The position numbers were made by a program, and so were the translations under genes. Shown piece by piece: positions 11,286 through 24,084 of a stretch of 64,000 nt of DNA. The DNA comes from Chrysoporthe austroafricana (lineage: Eukaryota > Ascomycota > Sordariomycetes > Diaporthales > Cryphonectriaceae), in the NCBI GenBank assembly GCA_001051155.2, contig JYIP02000018.1, forward strand, positions 62,001-126,000, in the 5' to 3' direction. The notes below the pieces were generated by a model. It searched no databases and was not told the origin of the DNA. It worked only from the letters and a program-made list of their open reading frames with translations. Each line of letters starts with the position of its first letter. Position 1 is the stretch's first letter.

Positions 11286-11492
11286 TGATAGCAAAACCCA
11301 TAGATAAGGTGAATTCGTAATGGATTCGCCTGGTAAATCTATAATGAATCCCCTAGTAAATACGCAGTAAATTCACCAAGTGGATACCATACCCTTACCG
11401 GGAGGCCTATATAATGCCCTGATAGGCTTTAGCGTAATTCACTTTCTTGGAAGAACCATGCTTCATAATATATTTCAGTACGTTTACTATCA
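11286..11492 (+). repeat. 5' LTR of the large chromovirus
   Basis: 207 bp with TG...CA ends. Followed by ATTGGTAGCTACGC, whose TGG could be the start of a tRNA primer-binding site; the tRNA is not identified. Confidence 0.88.
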
Positions 11493-11541
11493 ATTGGTAG
11501 CTACGCTTTGCACGCTTTTGCTGCGTAATCGGGTTTCGACT

Positions 11542-11694
11542 ATCGGCTCTGTAAAGCAACGGCTCCTGTAAGAATATCGGTCCTATAGGATAACGGCCTC
11601 TGTAGAGGTATCGGCTCTATAAAGCATCGGCTCCTATAGGAATATCGGTCCTATAGGATATCGGCTTCTGTAAAAATAGCGCTCCTATAAGAAA
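11542..11694 (+). repeat. 17-bp minisatellite in the leader of the chromovirus
   Basis: About nine tandem variants of a unit like ATCGGCTCCTATAGGAA lie between the 5' LTR and the gag-like region. The units pair up into a higher-order repeat of about 68 bp. Confidence 0.8.
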
Positions 11695-11699
11695 TATTA

Positions 11700-14480
11700 C
11701 AATTATTTATCGACAATTTATTGCTAATTCACTATAGCAATTACCGGCAATAACGTTTTACTACTGCGGCCTATCGATTATATCGAAATCAAGTATCCTG
11801 CCCAAATATACAAATTCATACAAGCCTTGAACGATTCTGAGAGGAAGGATTGGGTTATATCGGATATCAAGATCTTTCTCGAAATCGCGTACGTTTTTGT
11901 CGACTGGAAACTTTTAGCCGATCAATACGAAAAAGCAAAGCAAAACCCTAGGGAAGCCAATATACCTTTGCAGAAAGCAAAAGCATAAATAATCAAGCAA
12001 GGACAGCCTTTATTGCCTAAGCGCTAGATTCAAGAAGGAAGAAAGTCGAATTTCGATAAGAATCTATCCTAGTAAATAAGAGAAAATAATACGTTCTAGG
12101 AAGATTTTTCCAAATATTGCAAACTTTAACGGCTTGCCGAAGCGATAACGGAAAAGGAATAACGACAAGTACTTATGGAAATGAACGAAAGCAAAGATAC
12201 CTTTCGACCTAATAATTCGGAAAATTCGTTAAAAGAATTAACTTAGCAATAGTCTATCGAAAATCGAAAGCATTATATGCTTGAATATACTAATACTAAT
12301 AGCGGAATTAAATATATTTATCCATTATAATATTCGACCGAAAACCCAAACCTTAGATTTACTAATAAATCCGGGAATTTTTCAGCTATAGTAAGAAGAA
12401 TAAACAAAAGCAAAGGAAAATAACCAGTTCCAGAAAATGGGCGTACCTCTTTCCCCTTAACGAAAGCCCAAAATCGGAATGCTTCCAGACAAAGTTCTAT
12501 TACAGCTATCCCGGCCAACCTTATAAATTTTATAGTAAGAAGCATGCTAATGCCCTAATCGGATTTATCGGATTATTCGTAACTCCTTAAGGAAGAAGAT
12601 TATAAAGAAAAAAGACTAGATAAAGGAAGATCGGACGGTCTTACTACTATCTTTCAGAAATACCCGACCCTTTCCCTCCCAATTACTAGCCTATTGGACC
12701 AGTTTCTGTAGCAACCCGAAATGAAAGCAATCTACCAAAACGGCTTTATTTCGGAAAGAGCAGCACGCATTAGGTTTAAGAAAATGCTCCGATTGCAACA
12801 AGCTTTCAATATGCAAGCGCCTTAATCGGAACCTACTAAGGAACCCCTTCCCGTTTCGGCCGCGAAATATTACGCTAGTAACGGATATCGCTTTACTAGA
12901 CTAGCATTTCCTGATACTAGGGAACGTATCCGGCAAATATTTATATTAGGGGCAGGAAATTAACCAGACCAAAAATTATTCTCGGGTCCCGAGCCAGATA
13001 TTGAAATTAACCCTAATTTCCAAAAAGAATTGGTCAGTAAGCCAGATAGACTACCGGATCTATCGGATTCCAGCAATAGTAAAAGCAATAGTTTTCGAAA
13101 TCTATTATTCGGCTATAAGCAACCCAAAAATTTCCGAGCTTATTAGCTTAATTTATTTGAACTTATAGCATTGCCCGTTAGCATTAATAGGGAATTCAAG
13201 GATACGGTTATAAAGCAATTCCGACTTTACGAGAACTGGAATAATTATGCTAACTTAATAATTATATCCATTACAGATAGCAAAATTACTATTTGGAAAG
13301 ACTTTCAAGCTTTTATAAATTAATATAAGATATATATAGCCAGAAATGCAGAACGCGCTAAATATCTTAGCTTTTATTTACCCGCTTGCTTAGCTAGGAT
13401 AGCATATACCTAGTTCTATTTTACGTTATTTTCCCAAAAGCGTAAAAATTTTACCTTGTATAAGCATAATTGAAACTAATAGAAGAAGTAATTAAGAAGA
13501 GATTTCTTTATATCGCGAAAAATTGCAAAAGACTTGCTAAATGCCTAATAATATTCTAGGAAAGACGTACGCAATAACCGCAATATTCTGGAATTTATTT
13601 ATTACGTCTATCAATTTACTAAGCTAGCCGAATACCCAAATTCGTATTTGGCCAGAAATATCTGGGATCGGATCGATAAAGAACTAATAGCTAAATATTT
13701 TGACAAACCTAGTCGAAATGAGAATACAAGGGATTTCGAAAAATGTTTTAAGGCGAAACAAGAAATATAGCATATTTTCGAATCAGACCGCGTAATAAGA
13801 CTATTTCGTAAACCTGCGCAACCGGTACGGAAAGTTATGCAATCGGCTATTAATCTTCCCAATATTAATATTTACTTCCCAGCCAATATATTCCCAGAAC
13901 GTTCTGGAAAATTCAGATTTCAGAGATCTGAATATTTATCCCGCTTAATAAGGACGTTTAACCAGCCAAATCCATCCAAAAGCACTAGATATATCCCGGA
14001 ATACGAATTCCGAAAGCTTTTATTAGAATAATAGCGAAAGCTAATAAATATTCGGAACCAATTACAAAAGCGGATAGCCAAATAACAAAATATCTCGGGT
14101 ACGGCTAGGAAGATATTAACCAATACTATAGATAATAGCAGAAATTCAATTTCAAAAAACCGAAATTTTTAACCGCGCCTTTACTGTCGATTCGTACGAA
14201 AAGATACTAGAAAACGTTTTGTCCAATCAACTTTAGCAAATTTCAATATCGATAACGGAAAATTGCAATATAATCCAGATAAAAAGGATAAGCTGGCTCG
14301 AGAAAGCTATTTCCCTGTAAACGATAATTTATTTATAGCGGATAGCGATAAATACGATAAAGAGACCGAAAACGGCAAAAACCTATAGAGGCAAAAGGAC
14401 GAGTTGGAAGAATAGGCTAATAAAGAGAACGTAATAATCGAGGATAATATCTAAATTTTTCAAGCCGAAGAAATAAAACT
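11700..14480 (+). pseudogene. Gag-like region of the large chromovirus, degraded
   Basis: Placed by position between leader and protease. Open stretches such as the one from 11770 (IKYPAQIYKFIQALND) and 13620-14030 are broken by TAG/TAA stops, mostly explained by CAG/CAA-to-stop transitions. I do not see a CCHC zinc knuckle. Assignment as Gag is by location only. Confidence 0.45.
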
Positions 14481-14489
14481 ATCGGTAGA

Positions 14490-17157
14490 TGAAAGCATAT
14501 TCTATATCAAATACTCTATATAATTATCCAATCAGCTATAGAATTTTCTTAAAGTCGATATATAGAAAAGAGAAATCTTGGGATATAATATTCCTATACT
14601 TACAGTTAAGCCTTATCAGAGCAGCAGCTATACATACGCAAAAGCCGCAGCCAGAATATACCCGAATAGGCCGGATATAGAGGTCTATATCGATATAAGC
14701 GCTAGTCGTTATATTATTGCCAAGGAATTGCTAGTATAGTTCCCTAAAGCGAAAGTAAATTGGAATATAAAGGCTAAGTTCAGAAGTATAGGCTAGTCGC
14801 TAGCAAAAGGCTAGGCTGAATTCGACTTATATTTCCAGGGCAATAAATACAGCTATCCAATTATATTTCGTACCCGAATAGGAATTTGGGTATTGAATCG
14901 ACTAGAAGCAAGCATCTTGCTAGGATAGGAATATAATATTCCTTACGAATTGGATATTCTGAATTCAGAATTGTCCATACGATTTGGTTATTTTAGTAAT
15001 ATTACGGTAAAAATGGAAATATTTGCCCGAATACTAATACGATCCTAGCAAGCAAAGGCTGCAACTATTATAGTAATGCTGCCCAGATCTTATAGGCTAA
15101 TCTCTATTAATATTAAGCGAATCCCAAAAATATAACTTTTCTATTCAGGCTGAAATAGAAAGGGTGGATGAATTGCTTGATAGGCTACTAGACTAAGGAG
15201 GTCCTAGTAACAAACTAAGCGGCAACCCTTTTGAGAATCTAGAAAAACCAACTTCTAAAGATAGTCGAATCATTCCAAACAGATTATATAACCCTGCTAG
15301 CGAATTACGATAACTACTACTATATCGCATAATAATACCTCTTTTAACAAACCCAGGACGGGTTATAGCTTTTAGGAAAGCTGAATTCAGATTAACTGTT
15401 ATTCATTAAGCATATTTTCCAATAAACTGCGGAAATTACTGGAAAATAGCTGGAAGAATACCGATTCCCGGATATGGAAACTCCCGAAATAAGAGATCAT
15501 TTCGAAAACAGTAATAAACTAGGGATCCGGAAAGATAAAGCTATTAAGGAATCGGAAATTGAATTCGGTATATACGTTTGCAAGCGTTTACCGGAATTTT
15601 TCTATAAAATTATAGAGTTAATACAGGCATATACTGGAATTTTTAAAAATATAAGTCCTGTTAATATACTAATCGATTAATAGATAAAAGTTGATTTGGT
15701 TGAAAAATAGCAGAACCAGAAAGTAGGATAAAAGCTATATTATTCAAGTAAAGAAGACTAGGAGGTAATTAACGAAATTTTGGACAAGTTATACTAGCAA
15801 AGTCGAGCTGAATGGGTTATAAGTACAATGCTATTCGGTTTATCAATCTTTATAATTTAAAAGAATATAAATAGCTAGAAGAAAGGACATATAGTAATTA
15901 ATTTACGCGCCTTGAATAAAGTCTTAATCCTCGATACTTACCCCTTGCTATTATAGCAGGAAGTTATTAAATAGCTGAAAGGAAAAATATATATTACAGT
16001 AATAAATATATAGCAATTTTTCTATTAATTCCTGGTATATCCAGACTATAAAGACCGATTTACCATTATCAATTATCGTAATCAAGAAAGGATAAAAGTT
16101 CTATTTATAGGATTTCGAAATTTATTATCCTATATCTAGCATTTTATGGATTAACTCTTATAACCATATTATAAGTTTGCTTCCGCTTTTATAGACGATA
16201 TCGTTATTTATTCAATTACAGAACAAGATTACTTGCGATATTTATAAACTATCTTCTCGCTATTTTTACGCAAAAATATTTCATTAGTTAGACCCAAATC
16301 GTTTCTTGGATATCTTTCAGTCCAGATCTTAAGATTCAAAGTAAACGGATTCGGAATTTCCAATACGGAATACCGAATGCAAGCCATTCGCAACCTGGAA
16401 TTCCCCAAAATATTCCAGTAACTAGAAAGGTTTATCGGATTCATAGGATACTTATGCTACCTAATTCCTAGATATAGTTATAAAGTCAATCCATTTCAGA
16501 GAAGGAAAATTAGGATGCTAAGCGAGGCTCGCTAATCGAACCGTTTACCCTCAAGTATAGAACGGCGAAACTATATTACGCAAGCCACTTTCGACTTAAT
16601 ACCAGACGAAATTAATAGTTTTTACGACCTCAAAATAGCTTTGGAAGCTAAAAATGCTTTGTTTTACTATATCCCAGATAAACCTCTCTTTATCCAGCTG
16701 GATACGTTTAAAGAAATAGAGTTTTCAGGCATTATTTTCCAATTAGCAAACGATTATATATAGAACGGAATATTGCCAATAGCAAGCATAGCCGTATAAC
16801 CAATCCTTTACTTGAGCAAGACGATTAACGAAGCAGAACGAAAATACTGGCTTATAAAGCTAGAGGTAGCCTATTTGGTATAGCTAGTACGAAAGCTGAA
16901 AACGATAATAGGATCGAACCGAACTAAGCCAGTTTATATCCTTACCGATTATGCAATAACGGTTGGCATTATCCATTCGTTATTCATAAATATAATAGAC
17001 AAAACTAAAGCAAATATACGGTTAATTCTCGTTTCGGAATACTTAAGCCAATTCGACTTAAAAGCATATTATATACCGGGAAAGTCGAATATTCTTGCAA
17101 ATGCTATATTAAGATTGCTATTTACCCAGAAACCTGTTAATAACGAAAGCGTTCTAG
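14490..17157 (+). pseudogene. Protease, reverse transcriptase and RNase H part of chromovirus pol
   Basis: A retropepsin-like site YIDISAS is near 14685. The RT palm reads FASAFIDDIVIYS near 16180-16215, retaining both catalytic Asp codons (GAC GAT). RNase H reads SKTINEAERKYWLIKLEV near 16820, then the linker YIPGKSNILANAI just before the inner insertion at 17163. Gypsy gene order continues at 24547 with integrase. Multiple stops make it nonfunctional. Confidence 0.75.
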
Positions 17158-17162
17158 ATAAA

Positions 17163-17619
17163 TATTATGAACCAGCGTACAGAACAAGGCGTAACACCCC
17201 GGTTACCCGGAACGGCCCACTCAGTACCAGGATCCTTAGACTCTACGAAAGAACCCAGCAATGCTTGCGCACACAAGGGTTAGGGTTAGAATCGCAGGAT
17301 AGCTAAGCTATCCAGGCTATCCTGTAAGATAGCTAAGCTATCCAGGCTATCCTGTAGGATAACTAAGCTATCCCGGCTATCCTAACTGAAAAGCTGGATA
17401 TATAAGACCCAGATATCTATCGGACAGATAGAGATAGCTTTTCAGTCGTCAATCTAAGTATTATTAGAACCCTACTATTGATAGCTATATTGGCTTATAA
17501 ATATTGCAATACCCAGCGAACCCGTCCTGAAGCTCAAGACTGTACCCGGTATCGCTCTTGCTAGCATAAACCCCTTAACCTTATAGCGTATCCTAGGATT
17601 TGCTGCAGCGTTTATAACA
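17163..17619 (+). repeat. 5' LTR of the inner Gypsy element
   Basis: 457 bp, begins TATTATGAACC (TG changed to TA) and ends TTTATAACA. Contains the three palindromic units, TTAGGG-like motif, TATATAAG and the flanking inverted repeat. Confidence 0.92.
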
Positions 17620-17681
17620 TTTTGACGATTTTTGTTCAAGAACGGTCCAGTATATACCTCTTGAGCAATATTCAGGATACA

Positions 17682-18660
17682 ATGGCGCCCCAAACCCCGT
17701 TTTCGTCCAATAACCAGGCCTTTCAAGAGGAGGTTCCGATCGTCCTTACTAACGAACAACTTCAGCAATAGAATATGGCCTTGTACTAGCAACTTGAAGA
17801 AGTCAAGAACGAAATTATCCGCCTTAACGCTTTCCAGCAAGCCAAGGCTTTTAAGCTTGACAAACCCGGCCCGTACAAAAGCATTCGGGGAGACTTTCAG
17901 GCCTTCTTGATACAATTCAAGGCTTATTTCAAGCATTACGGGGCCCAGTTCAGGACTACTTATGATAAGATCGATTTCGCGGGAAGTTGCCTTGAGGGAA
18001 TAGCCTTCCAGTAATAGGAACCAACTTTTCGCGACTATTTGGATAACAGTAAGGAACTTCGCTCGGAAGATACCAAGCGCATCTTTTAGCGCTATGCTAA
18101 CTTCGAGTCAGCTTTTGCTAAAACCTTTAGAAACCCGGACGAACGATATATTGCAATATAATAACTAGAGGCATTTCGACAAACTGGTTCAGCCGCGAAC
18201 TATACGGCCAGGTTCCGGCAAATTATCGCCTACCTCGATTACGATAACGATCCGCTTATGGATGCTTATTATGCGGGACTTAAGGAAAAAGTCAAGGACA
18301 AACTTTATAAGGAAGACCGACTTAAGGAATTTAGCGAATTTATCAATAAGGCAATCCGTATTGATAACCGATTATACGAATGATAGCAATAATAGCAAAA
18401 GAATTACGGTATTACTCTGCGGTATTAGCCAAATATTAGGAAGCGCAAGTTCTAGTATAAGGGCAAGAATAGTACGGCCTATTCAAGCATTATATATGCT
18501 AGGCTTATGGAACTAAATACTCTCGTACGCGAATAATGCAAAAGGGTTATTTATTATAATTGCGGTAAGAAAGGCTATATCGCTCGCAATTGCTGATAAG
18601 AATAAAGGAAGCGAGAATGGAAGCCAGTTCTAGAAAAATAGCTTAATATCGCTTAGCAAC
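17682..18660 (+). pseudogene. gag of the inner Gypsy element, RIP-damaged
   Basis: Starts at the ATG 17682 (MAPQTPFSSNNQAF). The capsid-like part (KPGPYKSIRGDFQAFLIQFK, then YDKIDFAGSCLEG) is followed near 18550-18596 by a degenerate zinc knuckle read as YYNCGKKGYIARNC, where the expected first Cys and the His are Tyr. In-frame TAG and TAA stops fall at former Gln codons. The sense product would be the nucleocapsid/capsid polyprotein of the particle. An ORF on the opposite strand (17475-17936) is its shadow. Confidence 0.8.
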
Positions 18661-21600
18661 AGGAATCCGATCAGCTAGGCAAAAATATTTAATCAGAACA
18701 AATAGCGGACTTTGATTACGGCAATATTAGCTGGACAGCCTGCTACCAGGATTATTGCATATTGCACCTCTCAGAAAAGGAAAGCTCAGGATAGTTCCCA
18801 TGCAAACTTTAGGGATAACGGCAATTCGCTATAGGCAAGAAAGGCTTACTTTACGATACTATTATCCAGGATAGCGATTCCGATTGCTTTAGTAAAAAAT
18901 CCTTATAAGACAAAAAGGATTTAGGAAAATACCCCTTGAATTACTATCTGGAACGACAATAGAGCAATATAGTAGAAGAAGAAATCGGCACTATAAGACC
19001 GGAATTACTGATACCCAGTATTACTATCGAAAAATCGGCATACCCCGATAGATAGCCGGATAACCTACCGATTCCAGTTCCCTATAAGGAATTAACGGAA
19101 GAAACAGCCTACTACTGGCAAAAGGATTGCCAGGATTGCAAATAATAGATATCCAAATATACGGAAATTGAATATATCATTTACGGGCTTACGATAAAAG
19201 AACTCTTCCAAGGAATACCATTTCAGAATAGCGGATGCCTATCCCAAGAAAACGGAAGGATCAGTCACTTATACTCTCGTTATTACGAACTTGCCTGGAT
19301 TAGCTGTATTTATTACAATTGCCAGATATACTTTAGCGAGAAAGTCAAATACGATTGGTTCCCATTCAGGGAATGGGACTAATTGATCCATTCCGTTACG
19401 GAAGAAAGAGGAAAGTACAGGAAAGTCCTGTATATCGAAGACAATAACGCATATATAAGGCTACCAGATAACTACTTACGAATATGTATCGACGGAAAGA
19501 CTATATAGGAACAATGCTATATAATAGCATATTCCATATATGCATAAGATAAGGCTAAAAAATGGCATAAATTGCAGAAAATCGAGAAGAATCGGTAGCG
19601 AAGCTACGCCCAAGCAAAAAGGCTGGCATAGCAAGCAGCGAGAAGCGCCCGAGATACCCCAAAAAGGAAGGATCGCTTATAATAGGATAATAGCCGATCA
19701 GGATTACAAGGTCCCTATATGCTACTATCAGGAAAGACGAAAAGCATATCATTCTGGACGCATATATCAAAGGATAACGATATAGCGTATTATTGGACAA
19801 TAGCGTATAAGGAAATTTCATCTTGCCCGAGGTCGTTAATAGGGAACGAATTCCCTAGATGCAGAAGAAGGATTCCTATAAGCTCAATATTGTGGAAGGA
19901 AAGTCGGTTGCGTATAACTTAAGTATAATCGATATGGAAACCGATCATTTACCTATCTCGATTCAAAGCCTTACGACGAACGTCACTTTTGATATTACAA
20001 ATACGGCATAATATGAATTGATCTTAAGAATACTTTGGCTTAAGAAGCATAATTCTCGAATTAATTGGATTACTAGCCAGATCTTATAGGAATAAGCCGT
20101 ACTTACTGAAAAGGTTGCAATTATCAGTAAAGGAAGAGACTTAGTTATTGAGGATAGTACGGAAGAAAAGCGCTCAAATAGGCTTATAAGTACCCTTAAG
20201 GCAGGAAGGCAAGCTACGATACAGGGAAGGGTTACGGATACCTTGAACTTCCAAACGAAAATTGGGAACGAACTAGGATTACGAATGACTATCGATTAAC
20301 AAAAGTTCGGTTAGGCCCGAAACAATACAAAGAAATGCGGATTATGGAACTATAAGGAGATACAATTCCTATAATACGAATACGCTAGAAAACAATTCGG
20401 CTCGGTACTTGACAAATACCCGAGATTACTAAGAATAGAAAAGCCCCAGAGATAAGAAGCTAGCAAAGCAAAATATGCATAACGGTACTTTATATTCTTA
20501 TAAGTCGCAGAAGATAAGGAAGGACCGTTACCAGACCTCAAAAACGTATTACGAGAATACTATAAGTTCAAGAAACTATAGCAAAGGAAATTCGATAACG
20601 GCTTATCTGAATATGGCCTTTTCGATTATGAAATCCTATTAAAGGAAGGAATAAAGCCGCAGAACTACTCTATTTACAAGCTTGACCAGGCAAAACTCAA
20701 GGCATTCAAGGAATATATCGACGAAAACTTTAAAAGAGGCTATATACGGAAATTACGATTACTAGCAGGATACCCAATCCTATTTATTCCGAAAAAGAAT
20801 AGCAAATTACGATTTTGCGTAAACTACCGATAGCTTAATAATATTACGATCAAGAATAAGTATCCCTTACCGCTAATAGGAGAGATGCGAAACCGATTAA
20901 TAAGAGCAAAATGATTCATTATTTTGGATCTTAAAGAAGGATATTACTATATCCGAATCAAGGAAGATAATATCTGGAAAATAGCTTTCAGAACTCGTTA
21001 CGGACATTTCGAATACGTAATCTTACCCTTTAGATTGATTAATGCACTCGCATCCTTCCAAGAAATGATCAACAATATCTTCTGCGAATACTTAGATACT
21101 ATTATTATCATCTATTTCGATAATATCCTTATCTACTCAAAAGACCTTACGTCGTACAAATAATATATACGATAAGTATTCCAGATATTACAAGATAGCA
21201 AGTTTTTTGTAAAACTAAGTAAATGCCAATTCCATTAATAGAAAGTCGACTATTTAGGCTATACTATCGAACTAGGACAAATTAGCATGCAGAAAGACAA
21301 GGTTTAGGCAGTAAAAGAATAGCTTATACCGGAAAAAACCAAGGAAATCAGAGCATTCCTCGGCTATGCCAACTTCTACCGACAATTCATTCGAAGCTAC
21401 AATAAGATTGCGCGGCTACTTACAGACCTTACGAGGAAGGATTACAAATTCGAATGGACTAAGGAAGTACAGAAAGCATTTGACAAAATCAAGGAACGAA
21501 TTATATCAGAATCCATACTTTGCGAAACAGACCCAGACAAACTATTTGAAGTCGAGACCGACATATTAGATTACGCATTCGGCGGACAACTAGGCTAGCG

Positions 21601-23357
21601 AGACGACCAAGGATATCTCAGAATCGTAAGCAATTTCTCAAAAAAGCTGAACGGCCCAGAGCTCAATTACGGTATCCCAGATAAAGAACTTATAGCAATT
21701 GTAAAAGCATTCGAAAAGTAGCAGTACTACTTAATCGGAACAAAATACCAGATAATAGTACATTCAGACTATAAAAACCTGATAACGTTTATGATAATAA
21801 AAGTCCTGAACAAACGATAAGTCAGATGGGCAGAATTCCTTTTATAATTCGACTTAAAAATTATATATTGCAAAAGATCAGAGAATGGCAGAGCGGACGC
21901 ATTTAGCAAACGAGCAGATTACCAGGATACGGAATCTAAAGAACTGCAAAACATTTTCAAGCAAGACAAAAACGGCAACTTTGTAAACGAAGTAAGAGAA
22001 CTCAATACGATTATCAGAATCGGGAATTAAGAAAGAAATCCTGAAAATATAACCCCCGAAAAACAAGACGAATATATCAGGACCATACATAATGCGCTAG
22101 CATATGGTTATCAAGGAATCAGAGCTACTTACGAAAGAATCAAGAGGTACTGGAACTTACTAGGACTCAGACGAAGAATCGAAAGAATCTTACGAGAATA
22201 CGATAGCTGCAGGAAGAATAAGATTGAATATTACAAGCCCTATAGGTTATTCCAACTATTTCCAGTTCCGGAAGCAATTTGGCAATCTATTAGCTAGGAC
22301 TTTATCACTAAGCTACCTTTCTTACGAAAACCTTTAACTAAAGTGCAATATAACAGCATTCTAATAGTAGTTTGCAGATTGAGCAAGTACGCTTACTTTC
22401 TACCATATAAGGAAAGCAGTATAGCGGAAGAACTCGCATATACGTTCTTCAGAACGGTTATAGCTAATTACGGCATGCCCAAAGAAATCATTTCCGACAG
22501 AGATAGAAAATTCGCATTAAACTTCTGGATTTCACTTACAAAACTACTCGGAACATAACAAAGAATATCTATAGCATTCTATTTATAAACAGACAGACAA
22601 ACGGAAAGAATTAACCAGATTATTAAACAATACTTACGATACTATATGAATTACGAATAGGATAACTGGGTTAACTTCCTACCCCTAGCGCAATTTGCAT
22701 ATAATAGCGCAGATATAAGTACGATAAAGAAATCGCTATTCTACGTATTCTATGGCTATAACCCGATAGCCTACTACGACGAGATATCAGGAATAAATGC
22801 AGAAGCTGCAGAAAGATAAATCGGAAGAATCAAGAAGGTTCAGGAAGAATTCCAGAAGGAACTAAAGTTCGTATAAGAAAGAATGACGAAATATGCCAAT
22901 TCCAAAAGGATTGAAGGACTAATTTTACAGGAAGGGGATAAAGTCTACTTTATTCGACGAAAAGAATATATCAAAATAATAAGACCCTCTCACTTACTGA
23001 ATTATAAGAAATTGGGATTATTCAAAATCCTAAGAAGGATTTCAGATGTCAATTTCGAATTCGCATTACCCTATAGAATGAGAATCTATCCAGTATTCCA
23101 TATTTCGCTTTTCGAACTAGTACCAAAATCAATTAAAATAGATAAAAGCATTTAGGTCAAAAATAACGAGCCAGAATACGAAATCGAACGAATTCTCAGA
23201 TATTGCGGACTAGATTACGATCCCGAATACCTTATTAAATGGAAAGACTACCCGGCAAGCGAAAATTCGTAGGAACCCAGGAATAATTTACGAAATGCAT
23301 TTCAGGCATTAGCAGACTACTTGGATAAGCAGCAGCGAAAAAAGGCTAGCAGTTAAA
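18661..23357 (+). pseudogene. pol of the inner Gypsy element (PR-RT-RH-INT-chromodomain)
   Basis: Protease region near 19700-20100; reverse transcriptase from about 20690, with LRFCVNYR (20810) and the catalytic box YFDNILIYS (21113-21139), where the second catalytic Asp is Asn. RNase H follows around 21540-21790. The integrase HHCC region (CDSCRKNKIEYYK-like) is near 22200, and the core with SKYAYFLPYKES and ISDRDRKF at 22380-22510. A chromodomain (YEIERILRYCG...YLIKWKDYPASENS) lies at 23175-23270. Several TAG/TAA stops interrupt it. Chromodomains steer insertion into heterochromatin, consistent with the nesting here. Confidence 0.85.
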
Positions 23358-23385
23358 AGGACGATTAATCAGAGGGGCTTACTAG

Positions 23386-23994
23386 TTAACCAGAAGAATA
23401 GTCGGTACCAGAAAGACCGGTTACATTCTCGGACCCGGCTTCTAAACCAATAACGGACCAATTAACGTTAGAGCCAAACTGCTGCAAGGCAGCATTAAAA
23501 TCAAAGCTTTCAGGAAGAGGACTTTCGGGAACAAGAGGTTCCGCAGCCCGACGTTCCGCCTCGGCCTTGCGACGTTCCTCCTCGGCCTCTTCAGCTTCTA
23601 CGCGTTCCAGGTTTTCCAGATTAGACAAACCACGACGGAATGCGCGCGCTATCCGCTCTCGCCACAGCCGCTTTTGCTTGCGCAGACGCACCAGCCGATC
23701 CTCGAGCTCCTCGATCTCGTTTTCCAGCTTTTGATGCTATACGGAGGCATGCAAGAGTTCTGCCGCGTTAGTAGGCTTCAGGACGTCGCATTTCGACCGG
23801 CCGTGCTGAACGTATCGAAAGCAGCGGGAGGAATCCACCTCGGATACTGCGCAGGATTCGAAGCCCAGGCGATTACAATAAGAGCAGGAACGCATTTCCA
23901 CGGCGTTCGAAGTAATGCGGAACAGCAAGGCAGCATGCTGTTTGTCCTTGTCAGAACGAAAGGAAGATTTTGATTTTCGGACCCTGCCGGACAT
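23386..23994 (-). pseudogene. Antisense Cys-rich/coiled-coil ORF at the 3' end of the inner Gypsy element
   Basis: Opposite to pol, from ATG at 23994 to a stop at 23386, about 202 codons, with one internal TAG (23737-23739) that would be CAG before a C-to-T change. The N-terminal half is basic and Cys-rich (CSYCNRLGFESC, later C residues at RCFRY and KCDV), suggesting a zinc-binding fold. The middle is a coiled coil (QKLENEIEELEDRLVRL); the C-terminal half is Glu/Arg-rich and ends ESFDFNAALQQF...TGLSGTDYSSG. Homologous antisense ORFs are at 9903-10406 and about 62590-63216. This stretch is visibly GC-richer than sense pol. I do not recognise a described family. Confidence 0.75.
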
Positions 23995-24084
23995 CCTGAT
24001 TAGGAAAGTACGACAAACAACCGGGGGGTTACAGGAAGGCTTACGGAAGATTGTTGAGGACAATAACTGATAGGGAAGGGATAA

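Noticed and set aside
17475..17936. 153-codon ORF on the minus strand at the start of the inner Gypsy element
   Set aside because: It is the antisense shadow of gag; the sense frame carries the recognisable capsid-like text.
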